Source of the DNA: Dactylorhiza incarnata
Lineage: Eukaryota; Streptophyta; Magnoliopsida; Asparagales; Orchidaceae
Length of the DNA stretch: 64,000 nt
Assembly: GCA_033032865.1 (NCBI GenBank)
Contig: JAWHQI010000266.1
Span: 3,447,501-3,511,500 of the forward strand
Reading direction: 5' to 3'
The position numbers and the translations under genes are program-made. Position 1 is the stretch's first letter. Each line of letters opens with the position of its first letter. Below are positions 1 to 10,496 of the stretch, in pieces. A model generated the notes under the pieces. That model was given only the letters and a program-made list of their open reading frames with translations, did no database searches and was not told the origin of the DNA.

Positions 1-119
1 CCATCTCCACTTCCCGGAGCTGGGCGAGATGGGGCAAGCTGCCCCCTTGCTCTCGCCCCCCCCCCCCCCTCACTGCGGTGGGGCGAGACCGGGGGTCGGC
101 CCCTCTCCGGATCGCCCCC

Positions 120-520
120 TCTGCTGGGGAGGGGGCGAGCACGGGAGGTCGCCAACCTCCGTCTCGCCCCCTTTGCTGGGGTGGGGGCAAGCCTGGTAGA
201 TCGCCCATCTCCGGCTCGCCCCCTCTGCTGGGGCGGGGGAGAGCCCGGGAGGTCACCCACCTCCGGCTCGCCCCCCCCCCCCCCCCCCCCTGCTGGGGCG
301 GGGGCGAGCCCAGAAGGTCGCCCACCTCCAGCTTGCCCCCCTTGCTGGGGCGGGGGCGAGCCTGGGAGGTCGCCCACCCCCGGCTCGCCCCCTCTACTGG
401 GGCGGGGGCGATCCCAGGAGGCCTCCTGCCTCCGTCTCATCCCCCTTCCTGGGGAGGGGGCGAGACCGCGAGGCCGGCCCTCCGGCTCGCCCCCCTACGG
501 GGGCGGGGGGAGACCACGAG
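120..520. repeat. 51-52 bp hairpin minisatellite, part 1
   Basis: Tandem units built on GGGGGCGAGCC..GGAGGT then ACCTCCGGCTCGCCCCC, so each unit can fold back on itself. A run of 20 C lies at 271-290. This is the U3 array of the element A LTR. Confidence 0.85.
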
Positions 521-525
521 GCTGC

Positions 526-2207
526 TGATGCGATTATTCGGCAAGTGCACCGGTCGCGCAAGTAATAATAATGGGGAAAACCCCCGAGTGTCGGTCTCTT
601 GAGGAACACAGTAAGGTGGAGTTAGGTTTCGAGGAAGGACTTGAGATTGAAGTCCTTAAATCGGATGGAATGCGGGGGAGTTGGGTTGGCTTTTGGAAAA
701 TAAAATAAAAGCTATCAACTACTCCTATGCAATGCCGCTATGCAATGCTTCGCTTGGCGGGATGGAGACTAGGCAGGCCTTGAGCGCGCTGCGTCGAAAG
801 GGCGGATGGACGAGTAGGCAAGCGGAATCGAACTATGCAGGCCTTGAGCGCACTGCTTCGTTAGGCGGGATGGAATACACGGGCCTCGATGCCACGCTTC
901 GGTAGGCGGATGGACGAGTAGGCTAACGGAATGAGGGTCGCAAGCACCTCATCGACAAGCACGCCACTAGCAATTGCTAGTGCGGCACCGGACGTGACGG
1001 CGGGATGGAGGATGGAATGGGGCGCACCTCAAGCACACAAATAAACAAAAAAGGGTATTTCACGTAGACATGAAATAACTTTAAATAGCAAGGTCTATAG
1101 TGTTCTTCATCAAAATACAAAAGATCTAACTATTACAACAATCAATAAGAGGAGAACAAGGCAAGAAATCGACCGAATCTGAAGTCTCGTTGTAGAATCA
1201 CGGTTGGAATCGCCGGGTTGTCAATCCGCGTCCAAGCTCGGTCCGCAACTACGTCTGGGGTAGAGAGAGCTGTCACGACTCTCCAATGGACCCGTCTTCT
1301 TCGTGTCACGATCCGGTAGAGGTTGCAAACTTCCTCTTGCTTGATGGTAATGGCGGCTAGGTCTTCCTTTGGAGCTCTTGGATGAAGGAGGAGGCCGAGA
1401 GGAAACTCCGGCTCAAGATTGGCGTGAAGAGCAAGCCCGGAGCACCTCCATATGGTGGGCGACGGTGGAGGGGCGAATCTGGGCGGAACCGGGCGGAAAA
1501 CGGCGGCTGAAATTCGGGATCTTGACCTAAAATCGCGAGCAGGTCATTTTAAAGGCGCTGGAATAAACAGTGCGCACGGTCATTGGCGCACGACCAGTGG
1601 TCGTGCGCACTAGAATCCTGTGATCGTGCGCTCTGCCTGGACGGAGCCTGCAAAGACAGAAATTATAAAATAACATGTTCGCACGACCAGTGGCGCACGA
1701 CCAGTGGCGCACGACCAGTGGTCGTGTGCACTATCGTAGGTGGTCGTGCGCACTGGTTGAAACAGAACTCATGAAATTGATGATAAGTGCGCACGAACAG
1801 TGGCGCACGACCGGTGGTCGTGCGCACTATCGTAGATGGTCGTGCGCACTGCACCAAACAGAACTCATGAAAAAAGTGTTAAGTGCACACGATCAATGGC
1901 GCACGACCAGTGGTCGTGCGCAATAGAACCAGTGATCGTGCGCAGTGTTCCTATGCAGAATTGCACCGGAAGCACCTGCACGACTCCTGTTCTAGCGTAC
2001 AACCACGAATCCAGCTACTGAAAGTGGCACCTAACAGTGCATGAAAACTACTAATGAAGATAAACATGAAAACACACCAAAATGGGCCTAGAAGTGCATA
2101 TAGCAAGTGATAACAAATATAAGCTAAAACAAGGCTAAAGTGCAGTGGAATGACTAGATAAACGGCCTAGATGAGTCCATATATGTGTATATAATCGGGA
2201 CTCATCA
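526..2207 (-). mobile_element. Solo LTR, family X (Athila/Tat-like)
   Basis: It begins TGATG and ends CATCA, and is flanked on both sides by the 5-bp duplication GCTGC (521-525 and 2208-2212). No internal domain is present, so this is a solo LTR left by LTR-LTR recombination. It resembles the LTR at 35369-36966 (shared GGAACACAGTAAGGTGGAG and GGACTTGAGATTGAAGTCCTT). Minus orientation is inferred from the related element, whose primer-binding site lies on the low-coordinate side of its LTR. A TTTAAAA box on the minus strand (1545-1555) is the likely TATA element. Confidence 0.92.
1560..1965. repeat. Palindrome array in family X LTR
   Basis: There are repeated copies of GCGCACGACCA followed by TGGTCGTGCGC, which form a near-perfect 23-bp palindrome around one central base (best copy 1586-1608). 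The spacers are also repeated (AACAGAACTCATGAAA). The array is directly upstream, on the minus strand, of the TTTAAAA box. Confidence 0.85.
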
Positions 2208-2212
2208 GCTGC

Positions 2213-2640
2213 GCGCCTCAGGCTCGCACCCTGCTGGGGCGGGGGCGAGATCGTGAGGCCGCATGCCTCGGCTCGCCCCCCTGCATGGGCGAGGGCGGGA
2301 CCGCGAGGCCGCCCTCCTCTGACTTTCCCCCATGCTGGGGCGGGGCGAGACCGCAAGGCTGCCCGCCTCTGGCTCGCCCCCCTGCTGGGACGGGGGTGAG
2401 ACCGAGAGGCCGCCCGCCTCCGTCTCGCCCCCCTGCTGGGGCGGGGGCGAGACCGCGAGGCCGCCGCCTCCGGCTTGCCCCCTGCTGGGGCGGGGGAGAG
2501 ACCACGAGGCCGCCTTCCTTGGCTCGCCCCCCTGCTGGGGCGGGGGTGAGACCGCGAGGCCACCTGCCTCGGCTTGCCCCCTGGCTCAACCTCTTACGAG
2601 GCTGGGCGAGCGGGAGGCTGCCCGCCTCCACCGCTCACCT
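2213..2640. repeat. Hairpin minisatellite, part 2
   Basis: Continuation of the minisatellite beyond the solo LTR. Units here read GGGGGCGAGACCGCGAGGC then GCCTCCGGCTCGCCCCC: the outer stem is kept and the inner stem differs from part 1. Confidence 0.85.
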
Positions 2641-2710
2641 CCCTCTTACCGAGTACCCCCAAAAAACTCTCATGCCCCCCCCCCCCTTTGCCTAGGGCAG
2701 TGCTAAAAAC

Positions 2711-5554
2711 ACTTAGCCTCCCCTACTGGCCTTCCGACCTCACTGGCTAGCGAGAGCCCGGCTAGCGGAGCTACCTCGGGGGAAAAACACTTAGCCTCCC
2801 CGAGAGGCCTTCCGACCTCGCCGGCTAGCGAGAGCCCGGCTAGTGGAGCCACCTCGGGGGAAAAACACTTAGCCTCCCCGAGAGGCCTTTCGACCTCGCC
2901 GGCTAATGAGAGCCTGGCTAGAGGAGCCACCTCAGGGGAAAAACACATAGCCTCCCTGAGAGGCCTTCTGACCTCGCCGGCTAGCGAGAGCCCGGCTAGC
3001 GGAGCCACCTCGGGGATAAACACTTAGCCTCCCCGAGAGACCTTCCGACCTCGCCGGATAGCGAGAGCCCGGCTAGCGGAGCCACCTCGGGGGAAAAACA
3101 CTTAGCCTCTCCGAGAGGTCTTCCGACCTCGCCGGCTAGTGGGAGCCCGGCTGGCGGAGCCACCTCGGGGGAAAAACACTTAGCCTCCCCCGAGAGGCCT
3201 TCTGACCTTGCCGGCTAGCGAGAGCCCGGCTAGCGGAGCCACCTCGGGGGAAAAACACTTAACCTCCCGGAGAGGCCTTCTGACCTCGACGGCTAGCGAG
3301 AGCCCGGCTAGCGGAGCCACCTCGGGGGAAAACACTTAGCCTGCCCGAGAGGTCTTCTGACCTCGCCGGCTAGTGGGAGCCCGGCTAGCGGAGTCACCTC
3401 GGGGGAAAAACACTTAGCCTCCCCGAGAGGCCTTCCGATCTCGTCGGCTAGCGAGAGCCCGGCTAGCGGAGCCACCTCAGGGGAAAAACACTTAACCTCC
3501 TCGAGAGGCCTTCCGATCTCGCCGGCTAGCGAGAGCCCGGCTAGCGGAGCCACCTCGTGGGAAAAACACTAAACCTCCCCGAGAGGCCTTCCTACCCTGC
3601 CGGCTAGTGGGAGCCCGGCTAGCGGAGCCATCTCGATGGAAAAACACTTAACCTCCCCGAGAGGCCTTCCTACCCTGCCGGCTAGCGAGAGCCTGCCTAG
3701 CGGAGCCACCTCGGGGGAAAACACTTAACCTCCCCGAGAGGCCTTCCTACCCTGCCGGCTAGTGGGAGCCCGACTAGCGGAGCCATCTCGGGGGAAAAAC
3801 ACTTAACCTCCCCGAGAGGCCTTCCCACCTCACCGGCTAGCGAGAGCTCGGCTAGTTGGAGCCATCTCGGGGGAAAAACACAGCCTCCCCGAGAGGCCTT
3901 CCCACCTCGCCGGCAAGCGAGAGCCCGGCTAGTGGAGCCACCTCGGGGTAAAACACATAGCCTCCCCGAGAGGCCTTCCCACCTTGCCGGCTAGCGAGAG
4001 CCCGGCTAGCGGGAGCCATCTCGGGGGAAAAACACTTAGCCTCCTCGAGAGGCCTTCCCACCTCGCCGGCTAGCGGAGCCACCTCAGGGAAAAACACTTA
4101 TCCTCCCTGAGAGGCCTTCCCACCTCGCCGGCTAGCGAGAGCCCAGCTAGCGGAGCCACCTTGGCGGAAAACACTTAGCCTCCCCGAGATGCCTTCCTAA
4201 CCTACCGGCTAGTGAGAGCCCGGCTAGCGGAGCCACATCGGGGGAAAACATACGTGGCCTCCCCGAGAGGCCTTCCTACCCTGCCGGCTAGTGAGAGCCT
4301 GATTAGCGGAGCCATCTTGGGGGAGAACACTTATCCTCCCCGAGAGGCCTTCCCACATCGCTAGCTAGCGAGAGCCCGGTTAGCGGAGCCACCTCGGTGG
4401 AAAAACACTTAGCCTCCCTGAAAGGCCTTTCGACCTCGCCGGCTAGCGAGAGCCCGACTAGCGGAACGACCTCGGGGGAAAAATACTTGGCCTCCCCGAG
4501 AGGCCTTCCTACCCTGCCGGCTAGTGAGAGCCCGGCTAGCGGAGCCATATTGGGGGAAAACACTTAGCCTCCTTGAGAGGCCTTCCCACCTCACCGGCTA
4601 GCGAGAGTCTGGCTAGCGGAGCCACCTCGGGGGAAAAACACTTAAACTCCTCGAGAGTCCTTCCGACCTCGCCGGCTATCGAGAGCCCAGCTAGCGGAGA
4701 CACCTCTGGGGAAAAACACTTAACCTCCCCTAGAGGCCTTCATACCCTGCCGGCTAGTGGGAGCCCGGCTAGCGGAGCCATCTCGGGGTAAAAAACACTT
4801 AACCTCCCCGAGAGGCTTTCCTACCCTACCGGCTAGCAGGAGCCCGACTACCGGAGCCATCTCGGGGGAAAAACACTTAACCTCCCTGAGAGGTCTTCCT
4901 ACCCCACCGGCTAGCGAGAGCCCGGCTAGCGGAGCCACCTCGGGGGAAAAACACTTAACCTCCCCGAGAGGCCTTCCTACCTTGCCGGCTAGTGGGAGCC
5001 CAGCTAGCGGAGCCATCTCTGGGGAAAAACACTTAACCTCCCTGAGAGGCCTTCCGACCTCGCCGGCTAGCGAGAGCTCGGCTAGCGGAGCCACCTCGGA
5101 GGAAAAAATACTTAACCTCCCCGAGAGGCCTTCTGACCTCGTCGGCTAGTGAGAGCCCGGCTAGCGGAACCACCTCGGGGGAAAAACACTTAACCTCCCC
5201 GAGAAGCCTTCCTACCCTGCCGGCTAGTGGGAGCCTGGCTAGCGGAGCCATCTCAGGGGAAAAACACTTAACCTCCCAGAGAGCCCTACCGACCTCGCAG
5301 GCTAGCGAGAGCCCGGCTAGCAGAGCCATATCGAGGGAAAAACACTTAACCTCCCCGAGAGTCCTTCCTACCCTGTCGGCTAGTGGGAGCCCGGCTAGCG
5401 GAGCCATCTTGGGGGAAAAACACTTAGCCTCCCCGAGAGGCCTTCCGACCTCGCTGGCTAGCGAGAGCCCGGCTAGCAGAGCCACCTCGGGGGAAAAAAT
5501 ACTTGGCCTCCCCGAGAGGCCTTCCTACCCTACCGGCTAGTGAGAGCCCGGCTA
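2711..5554. repeat. 78-bp tandem array, about 36 copies
   Basis: Spacing measured between successive ACTTAGCC starts (2711, 2789, 2867, 2945, 3022, 3100) is 77-78 bp. Each unit contains two copies of CCGGCTAGCG and ends GGGGGAAAAACAC. It occupies the 3'-UTR position of element A, between its gag and its 3' LTR. On the minus (element) strand much of it is open as a 26-residue repeat, but 1-bp length changes break the frame and I do not call it coding. Confidence 0.92.
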
Positions 5555-6302
5555 GCGGAATCATGCGGGGCACTCCAGCATGAAAAACTTGTCACCTTGC
5601 CAGCCTCTCCGTGAGATCAACCTGACCCACCGGCTAATGAGAGCCCGGCAGCGGAATCATTCGGGGCACTCCAGCATGAAAAACTTGTCACCTTGCCAGC
5701 CCCTCCGCGAGATCAAACTGACCCACCGGCTAGCGAGAGCCCGGCAGCGGAATCATTTGTGGCACTCCAGCATGAAAAACTTGTCACATTGCCAGCCTCT
5801 CAGCGAGATCAACCTGACCCACCGGCTAGCGAGAGCTCGGCAGCGGAATCATCTGGGGCACTCCAGCATGAAAAACTTGTCACCTTGCCAAGCCTCTCCA
5901 CGAGATCAACCTGACCCACCAGCTAGTGAGAGCCCAGCAGCGGAATCATCCAGGGCACTCCGGCATGAAAACTTGTCACCTTACCAGCCTCTCCGCGAGA
6001 TCAACCTGACCCGCCGGCTAGTGAGAGCATGGCAGCGAAATCATCCGGGGAACTCCAGCATGAAAAACTTTTCACCTTGCCAGCCTCTCCTCGAGATCAA
6101 CCTGACCCACCGGCTAGTGAGAGCCCGACAGCGGAATCATCTGGGGCACTCTATCATAAAAAACTTGTCACCTTGACAGCCTCTCCGCGAGATCAACCTG
6201 ACCCACCGTCTAGTGAGAGCACGACAGCAGAATCATCCGGGGCACTCCAGCATGAAAAACTTGTCACCTTGCCAGCCTCTCCGCGAGATCAACCTGACCC
6301 GG
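5555..6302. repeat. 96-bp tandem array, left part
   Basis: Starts of GCGGAA (5555, 5651, 5747, 5843, 5940) give a 96-bp period over about eight units. Every unit shares the block CCGGCTAGTGAGAGCCCGGC with the 78-bp array; the remainder is different. The array is split by the chromovirus and resumes at 15499. Confidence 0.92.
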
Positions 6303-8452
6303 TGTAAGACCCCATTTCAGAAAGTTGGATTTCTGGAATCCAGCGCTGTCGCTGGCGATATCGGCTATCGCCCGGCGACAGTAGTCTGGCGTGAAGGCCT
6401 CTGTCGAGAGGCTATCACGCGGCGGCAAGTCTAACGCTGGCGACACTGTGACGCGTGTCATGCACTATTCGCAACGGTGGCATTGACTGGTCGTAGTCGG
6501 TTCTTTATCGTTGTCGCCAGGCGACAGCGGCTATCGCCGGGCGACAGCTCCAAATTGTACTTGGCGGCCGAAATCATGGGCATTGATGGCACATTGACTT
6601 TGGGGCCTTGTTTTGGACAGAGAGGCTCGGTGGCTAGCATAAGGTGGTCGAAAACCACTTGAAACCCATTAGTCACTAAGGGTTTTAATTAAGAGAGAGG
6701 GTGAGCTTTGGAGAAGGAGATGAATAGGGTTTCCCAACCCTAGAGCTCATCTTTGGTGGAGCTACACTACTCCGATTCCCTCAACGTTGGTGGGTACGCG
6801 TAGAGGAGGTCAAGACGCTCCTTTCCACCCGTGCCAAAAACCAAGCCAGGGCTTCGAAGCGGCGTCTAAGGGTAACAATCCTCTTTACCCTCATTTGGAC
6901 ATGTTCTAGTCCGTTCTGTGCATCGTTGAGGCCCATACCCAAAAGGGTGAGGTCGTGGCCTCCGACAGGTCGATTTGTGTTATCCCCGTCAAATCTTGCA
7001 TACATGTAGAGTCCATGCGTGAAATGGATGTAGGCGCGCTGTGTGAAGCCCATCCGAGACGGTTCGTCCAGATTGGTGATGCTTTTTGATATTGTGCGTG
7101 ACAGGGGAAAGCTCCGTGTTGATATCCTGCTTCGTAGGACTAGAGAGTGCTACTGCATGCGTAGCAACGCCTGGGGGTGTGCCCCGGGAAGCACCCGAAG
7201 TTAGAAGCAGAAAAGGAGTTTTGTTCACTGTCGCTGGCGATATTGACTATCGCCAGGCGACAGCTCCCAGACTTGGTTCTGGTGATTTTGTGCGTTCTGA
7301 GGCAGTGGGAGTGCTACTGCATGTGCAGCAATGCCTGGGGGTGTGCCCCGGGAAGCACCCACGGCTAGAAGCCAAAATGGAGTTCTGTTCATTGTCGCTG
7401 GGGATATTGGATATCGCCAGGCGACAGCTCCCAGACTTGGTTCTGGTGATGTTGTCGTGCCCACCTGTTGAGAGGACCTGAGACCTGTGTGCCCGACCTG
7501 TGAGGGTGTCCTGGTGGATGACTTAGCGGCCCGTAGAGCCGGCTAATTGAGAATACCTGGGCTGAGGGGACGCCATACCCGCTCTTCGTGTTGTACAACG
7601 AGAGCTGTGAACAACGGGCATTTGGCGAACCTGAAACCGCACCATTGCAGCACCTGATTAGTGAGTCTCGTACAGCATGTCGGGAAGCAATGGGAAAGAG
7701 TCTTCGGACTACGGGATGTTCACAATTAAAGTACGGGGGAGACCTGGTATTCGGGCCACTGACTTTAGCCTCGGAGGGCAAAGCCATCAAGAATGGATGG
7801 TGGTGGAAGGTGGAATACACCAAAGAGTGCCTGAGAGCACGAGACGTGGAGGCCATTCCCACGTTTGTGATTGTTGCATATGTATGAACTGTTGTGGGCT
7901 TTTCTAGCCGCTTCATTCTGTTATATATATATATATGCTGTGATGCTCTTGCAGGGACGGGAAATTGCCACCCCCTCGAAAGGGTGGGGTCGTTATAATT
8001 TGGTCAGCTTTAGCTGAACGTTGCCCTGTTTTGCCACCATTTTTGGTGGGCCTTTTGTACAGGTGCTGGACCGAGCGGGAACATAGCGGGATCTTAGCGG
8101 GCTGAAGCCCTTGTGCTGCTGCGGCCCTTGAAGGCCTTTTGATGTTCTTTTGCTTTTCATGTATGGCCGGCCTACGCGCCGATGTTGGTAAATTTTAAGG
8201 TCGTTGTGCCTAAATTTTGTGTTATAAAACATTTTATTCCTATTTTAGTAAAAGTGGACATACCCGGGTACGGGTTTTGGGGTTTATCTTGTCTCTTTTC
8301 AGCTTCTGCATAGAATGCTCTGAGTTAGGCATCGTTGTATAGTGTCGTTCGATATTTCAATTAAGTGGCATTCCCGTTTGTTTTGTAGTATATGGCGTGG
8401 GGCCCCGGCAGGACCCTCTGTTATATGCTCCTGAACGGATGGGGGTGTTACA
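6303..8452 (+). repeat. Chromovirus 5' LTR
   Basis: Runs from TGTAAGACCCC to GGGTGTTACA. It holds four imperfect hairpins of the form CTGTCGC.GGCGATA..TATCGCC.GGCGACAG (6346-6381, 6511-6547, 7228-7263, 7393-7427) inside a block that is itself duplicated (about 7100-7440). A TATATA run at 7922-7937 is a possible TATA element downstream of them. Confidence 0.95.
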
Positions 8453-8455
8453 AAT

Positions 8456-8465
8456 TGGTATCAGC
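8456..8465 (+). other. Primer-binding site, initiator Met tRNA type
   Basis: TGGTATCAGC lies four bases after the LTR end. The usual plant site reads TGGTATCAGAGC, so its 3' part has decayed. Confidence 0.85.
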
Positions 8466-8731
8466 TTCTAAGGTTCCGTATCCTTCTAAGGAATTCATTG
8501 ACGAATTCTTGTAAGGGGTGGTGAGCACGTGTGTGCGCTACCGTCGAGACGTAAAATAAACCCAAAATGTCCACTTAGGAATAAAATGTAACAACAAACC
8601 AACAATTATTGCATGATTTTGGAACCTGAGTGTTCCTTTTTGTTGTTAGTTGCGACTGTGCTGTCGCCTAACTGTATGTTGCACTCCTGTAGGGCACTCG
8701 AAGTGCAGCGGGACCGTCGCGTCCCCGTGAC

Positions 8732-9808
8732 GTGGTTGAGAGTAGCGGGTCTGCTGAGGCTCCTACACCTCCATCTGTTGAGATGGTTCGGCTAGTTACA
8801 GAAGCCGTTCTAGCTACATTGAATGGCCAGCCTGGAGGGCAAGGTCAACCGCCGGTGCAGGAAGTGGCCCCGGAGCCACTAAGAGTGGAGCAAGTCCCCG
8901 TGAGGCGTGCTGCTGAGCAACAACTGAAGCACTTCCTGGGATTTCGACCTCCTCCGTTTACCGGGGTTGAATCCCCAGCTGAGGCCGAGGACTGGCTGTC
9001 GCATGTGGAGTGAATTCTGACAGCGACACAGTCGGATGAAGCGCAGAAAGCGACCTTCGCTACTTTCTTGTTGGAAAAGGAAGCCAGGCGGTGGTGGGAT
9101 GAGGTAGAGAGGCGCCAGTTTGCGGGAAGGCGACTGGTTGATGTGCCGATGGAAGAGTTCTCGAGAATCTTCCTGGCAAGGTATGTGCCTCCGTCGCAGC
9201 AGATCGCGATGGAGAACCAGTTCCTGGCTCTGATGTAGGGTGATAGACTGGTTGATGACTACCTGTATGAGTTCACCCGCCTCGAGCGTTATGCTGGAAC
9301 TTCTTTCGACGACGAGGGGAGAAGGGTGAACAGGTTTTATGGAGGCTTGCGTAGTGAGTTGCGGTACCTTCTGACAGGGCCGTTGACGCAGGGTTTCACG
9401 ACTCTCGTTAGTTCAGCCTGAGCGCTTGAGCAGGACATGCTCAGGGAGAAGGGCAAGGTGGTTGTGGTCGAGGAAGTACCGGAGGGCAAGGCGCCGAGTG
9501 CGGCGAAGTTGCGGAGGTTGAATCGCTGGAAGAAGGCTCGATTATCTGGGCCAGCTCCCTCTGCTTCGGGCGCGTCGTCTGGACGTGGCCCTCTTATTTG
9601 TTTTACTTGTGGCAAGCCTGGACATTTCTCTCGGGATTGCCGCAGTGGGCTTCCAAGGTTAGAGAAGAAGACTGGGCCACCTTATTCTGAGAAGGGGAAG
9701 GCGGGTGAGTCCACTGCCTCCCGTATGGCTCCCCCGCAACCCAGAGTCTTCAATCTTGGTCAGCAGGAGGCTATCAAAGCCAAAGATGTCGTGACAGGTA
9801 TAATTTAA
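8732..9808 (+). pseudogene. Chromovirus gag, three in-frame stops
   Basis: Gag packages the element RNA into virus-like particles. One frame runs through the whole interval and is interrupted only by TGA (9011), TAG (9236) and TGA (9419). The central part (KATFATFLLEKEARRWWDEV, then FLARYVP and DYLYEFTRLERYAG) is the Retrotrans_gag domain. A CCHC zinc knuckle (CFTCGKPGHFSRDC) lies at 9599-9640. The stops fall where relatives usually have Trp (TGG) or Gln (CAG), so they look like single transitions. The exact start is uncertain; 8732 is the first start codon of the open frame, but an earlier one cannot be ruled out. Gag and protease are now in different frames, whereas relatives usually have one ORF. 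Confidence 0.88.
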
Positions 9809-9842
9809 GATACAGTCCTTACTATTTTATATACCTGTTTTA

Positions 9843-10496
9843 GTGTTCATGCTAACCTTGTTTGGCGGCGTAGGCTTTGTAAATGTTTTAGGCGTTCCTG
9901 CGAGAGCGCTTTTCGATACTGGAGCTTCTCACTCCTTCTTATCGTCAGACTTCATCCAACGTATTGGTGCGCCGTCGATTGCTTCTGTAGATGGACTGGA
10001 GGTCCTACTGCCGAATGGATATTCGATGCGTGTGGAGAGGAGTTGCTGCGTGAAGGTCCTAGTTGGAAGTCAGGAGTATGACCTGAAAGCATCGTTACTC
10101 CCCCTGGTTGAGTTCGATGTAATCTTCGACATGGACTGGCTGTCGGAACAGCGTGCGTGCATCGATTGCACCACCAAGGAGGTGAGGTTTGGGCAGTGTG
10201 CCGATCGTGAGATGGTCTTTGCGGGCATGCATGGATCGAGCAAGATGCTGATGTCTGCTCTTCAGGTGTCCAAGGCAGTGCGTCAGGGAGCAGAGTTATT
10301 CTTTGCTCTAGTGCAGGCTTCTACGCCAAGTCCCAGCCTAGTGGATGTTCCGGTAGTTTCAGAGTTCCCCGATGTGTTCCCGAGCGATCTCCCCGGTGCT
10401 CCACCGCAGCGGGAGATAGATTTCACGATTGAGTTGGTGCCAGGCACTAAGCCTGTGGCCCGCTTCATATGGCTCCAAAGGAGTTGGCGGAGTTGA
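9843..10496 (+). pseudogene. Chromovirus aspartic protease and linker
   Basis: Retropepsin that would cut the Gag-Pol polyprotein. The active site D-T-G followed by ASHSFLS is intact (9915-9923), and an ILGMDWL-like segment (VIFDMDWLSEQ) follows about 75 residues later. It continues to the linker before RT ([18 protein letters not shown]) and then loses frame near 10465, where the usual PYRMAPKEL segment reads FIWLQRSW, consistent with a few lost bases. The listed start is a GTG in an open frame; in relatives the protease has no start codon of its own and is made as part of the polyprotein. Confidence 0.85.

Larger units (their letters stand above)
1..2712 (-). mobile_element. 3' LTR of TR-GAG element A (left copy, interrupted)
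   Basis: This GC-rich stretch matches, part for part, the LTR at 17227-18626: the same entry into the hairpin minisatellite (17641 onward) and the same exit ending TTTGCCTAGGG..GTGCTAAAAACAC. It is therefore the other LTR of the same minus-strand element; its beginning lies before the window. A solo LTR (526-2207) splits it. The last roughly 65 bp found at 18562-18626 are missing here; the 78-bp array starts directly after CTAAAAACAC. Confidence 0.8.

Noticed and set aside
78..602. Overlapping GC-rich ORFs up to 176 codons in 1-0.6 kb, 2.1-2.7 kb, 17.5-18.5 kb and 32.0-34.9 kb
   Set aside because: They lie in hairpin minisatellite units and are open on several frames at once; Pro/Gly/Arg-rich products follow from the repeat, not from a gene.
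5580..6176. 198-codon ORF of 32-residue repeats on the plus strand
   Set aside because: A consequence of the 96-bp period being a multiple of three; no domain, wrong strand for the host element, no start context.
2711..6302. CRISPR-like regularly spaced repeats (also 60.4-60.8 and 52.0-52.4 kb)
   Set aside because: The whole monomer repeats with no unique spacers, and the setting is a plant retrotransposon.
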